From the NCBI RefSeq assembly GCF_029227915.1, contig NC_079883.1, positions 20,770,001 through 20,834,000 of the forward strand: a DNA stretch of 64,000 bases, read 5' to 3'. Made by a program: the position numbers and the translations under genes. The notes beneath the pieces were generated by a model, which was given only the letters and a program-made list of their open reading frames with translations, was not told the origin of the DNA and did not search any database. The DNA comes from Hydractinia symbiolongicarpus (lineage: Eukaryota > Cnidaria > Hydrozoa > Anthoathecata > Hydractiniidae). Shown here piece by piece: positions 63,846-64,000 of the stretch; within the stretch, counting starts at the first letter, position 1; every line of letters begins with the position of its first letter.

Positions 63846-64000
63846 GGTTAACCTAACTGATGTGAGGATGTGGGCCATTTGAAGGTGCTGGAAGTTGATT
63901 GGGCTAGTCAGTTCTCGACACATTTAGCTTCATCAACTTCGAAAGTTATAGCTAAAGGCGATAATAACAAAGGCTTACATTCCTATCTTCAGGTGTGTTA

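Noticed and set aside
1-64000. CRISPR arrays, bacterial operons, rRNA genes, clear stand-alone tRNA genes
   Set aside because: None seen; the only tRNA-like sequences belong to SINE heads, and the repeats found are minisatellites or transposons.

Overview
The window looks like nuclear DNA of a hydrozoan cnidarian (a Hydractinia-, Podocoryna- or Cladonema-like animal). It is AT-rich, its genes are split into many short exons with GT-AG introns, and it is rich in small transposon relics. The decisive clue is a neuropeptide precursor with 19 intact copies of QWLKGRFG, which matures to pQWLKGRFamide, a peptide known from hydrozoan medusae and Hydractinia. The species itself cannot be fixed from this sequence.

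Layout. 0-3.6 kb: transposon graveyard, with a frameshifted HECT-type (G2E3-like) fragment (+), a frameshifted integrase-core (DDE) transposase relic (-), and a 20-bp minisatellite. 3.7-8.6 kb: a CCDC42/CFAP73-family ciliary coiled-coil gene (+, six exons found, N-terminal exons not located) with a near-consensus X-box upstream. 8.6-12.1 kb: no gene seen. 12.2-15 kb: RFamide neuropeptide precursor (+, non-coding first exon plus two coding exons). 15-17.3 kb: convergent intergenic DNA. 17.3-51.2 kb: one very large minus-strand gene, a CCDC88 (Girdin/Daple) orthologue of about 2,287 residues in 60 coding exons. It has an N-terminal HOOK domain, a very long coiled coil, and a C-terminal WYEYGSV tail matching the Dishevelled-binding PDZ ligand of vertebrate Daple. 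Its introns hold a TIR element, two mini-Helitrons and several near-perfect hairpins. 51.2-56.1 kb: intergenic DNA with palindromes and two tRNA-derived SINE copies, one flanked by long inverted repeats. 56.1-61.9 kb: a multi-exon, mutation-ridden Kyakuja-Dileera-Zisupton (KDZ/HMGXB3-like) transposase pseudogene (-). 63.4-63.85 kb: the 3' end of a LINE (+).

The host genes do not form an operon. The CCDC42-like and CCDC88 products both belong to cytoskeletal or ciliary biology and the RFamide gene to neural signalling; their adjacency carries no obvious functional meaning.

Most notable: (i) 28 consecutive exons in CCDC88 are all bounded by phase-2 introns, nine are exactly 84 nt (28 residues, four heptads) and others are multiples of 21 nt, which looks like coiled-coil growth by exon duplication; (ii) a 69-nt pre-miRNA-sized hairpin lies close to a mini-Helitron that sits at the centre of a palindrome; (iii) an intron splits one RFamide repeat unit exactly inside the peptide. 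Exon coordinates were derived by hand from splice consensus, phase agreement and homology, and need transcript confirmation.
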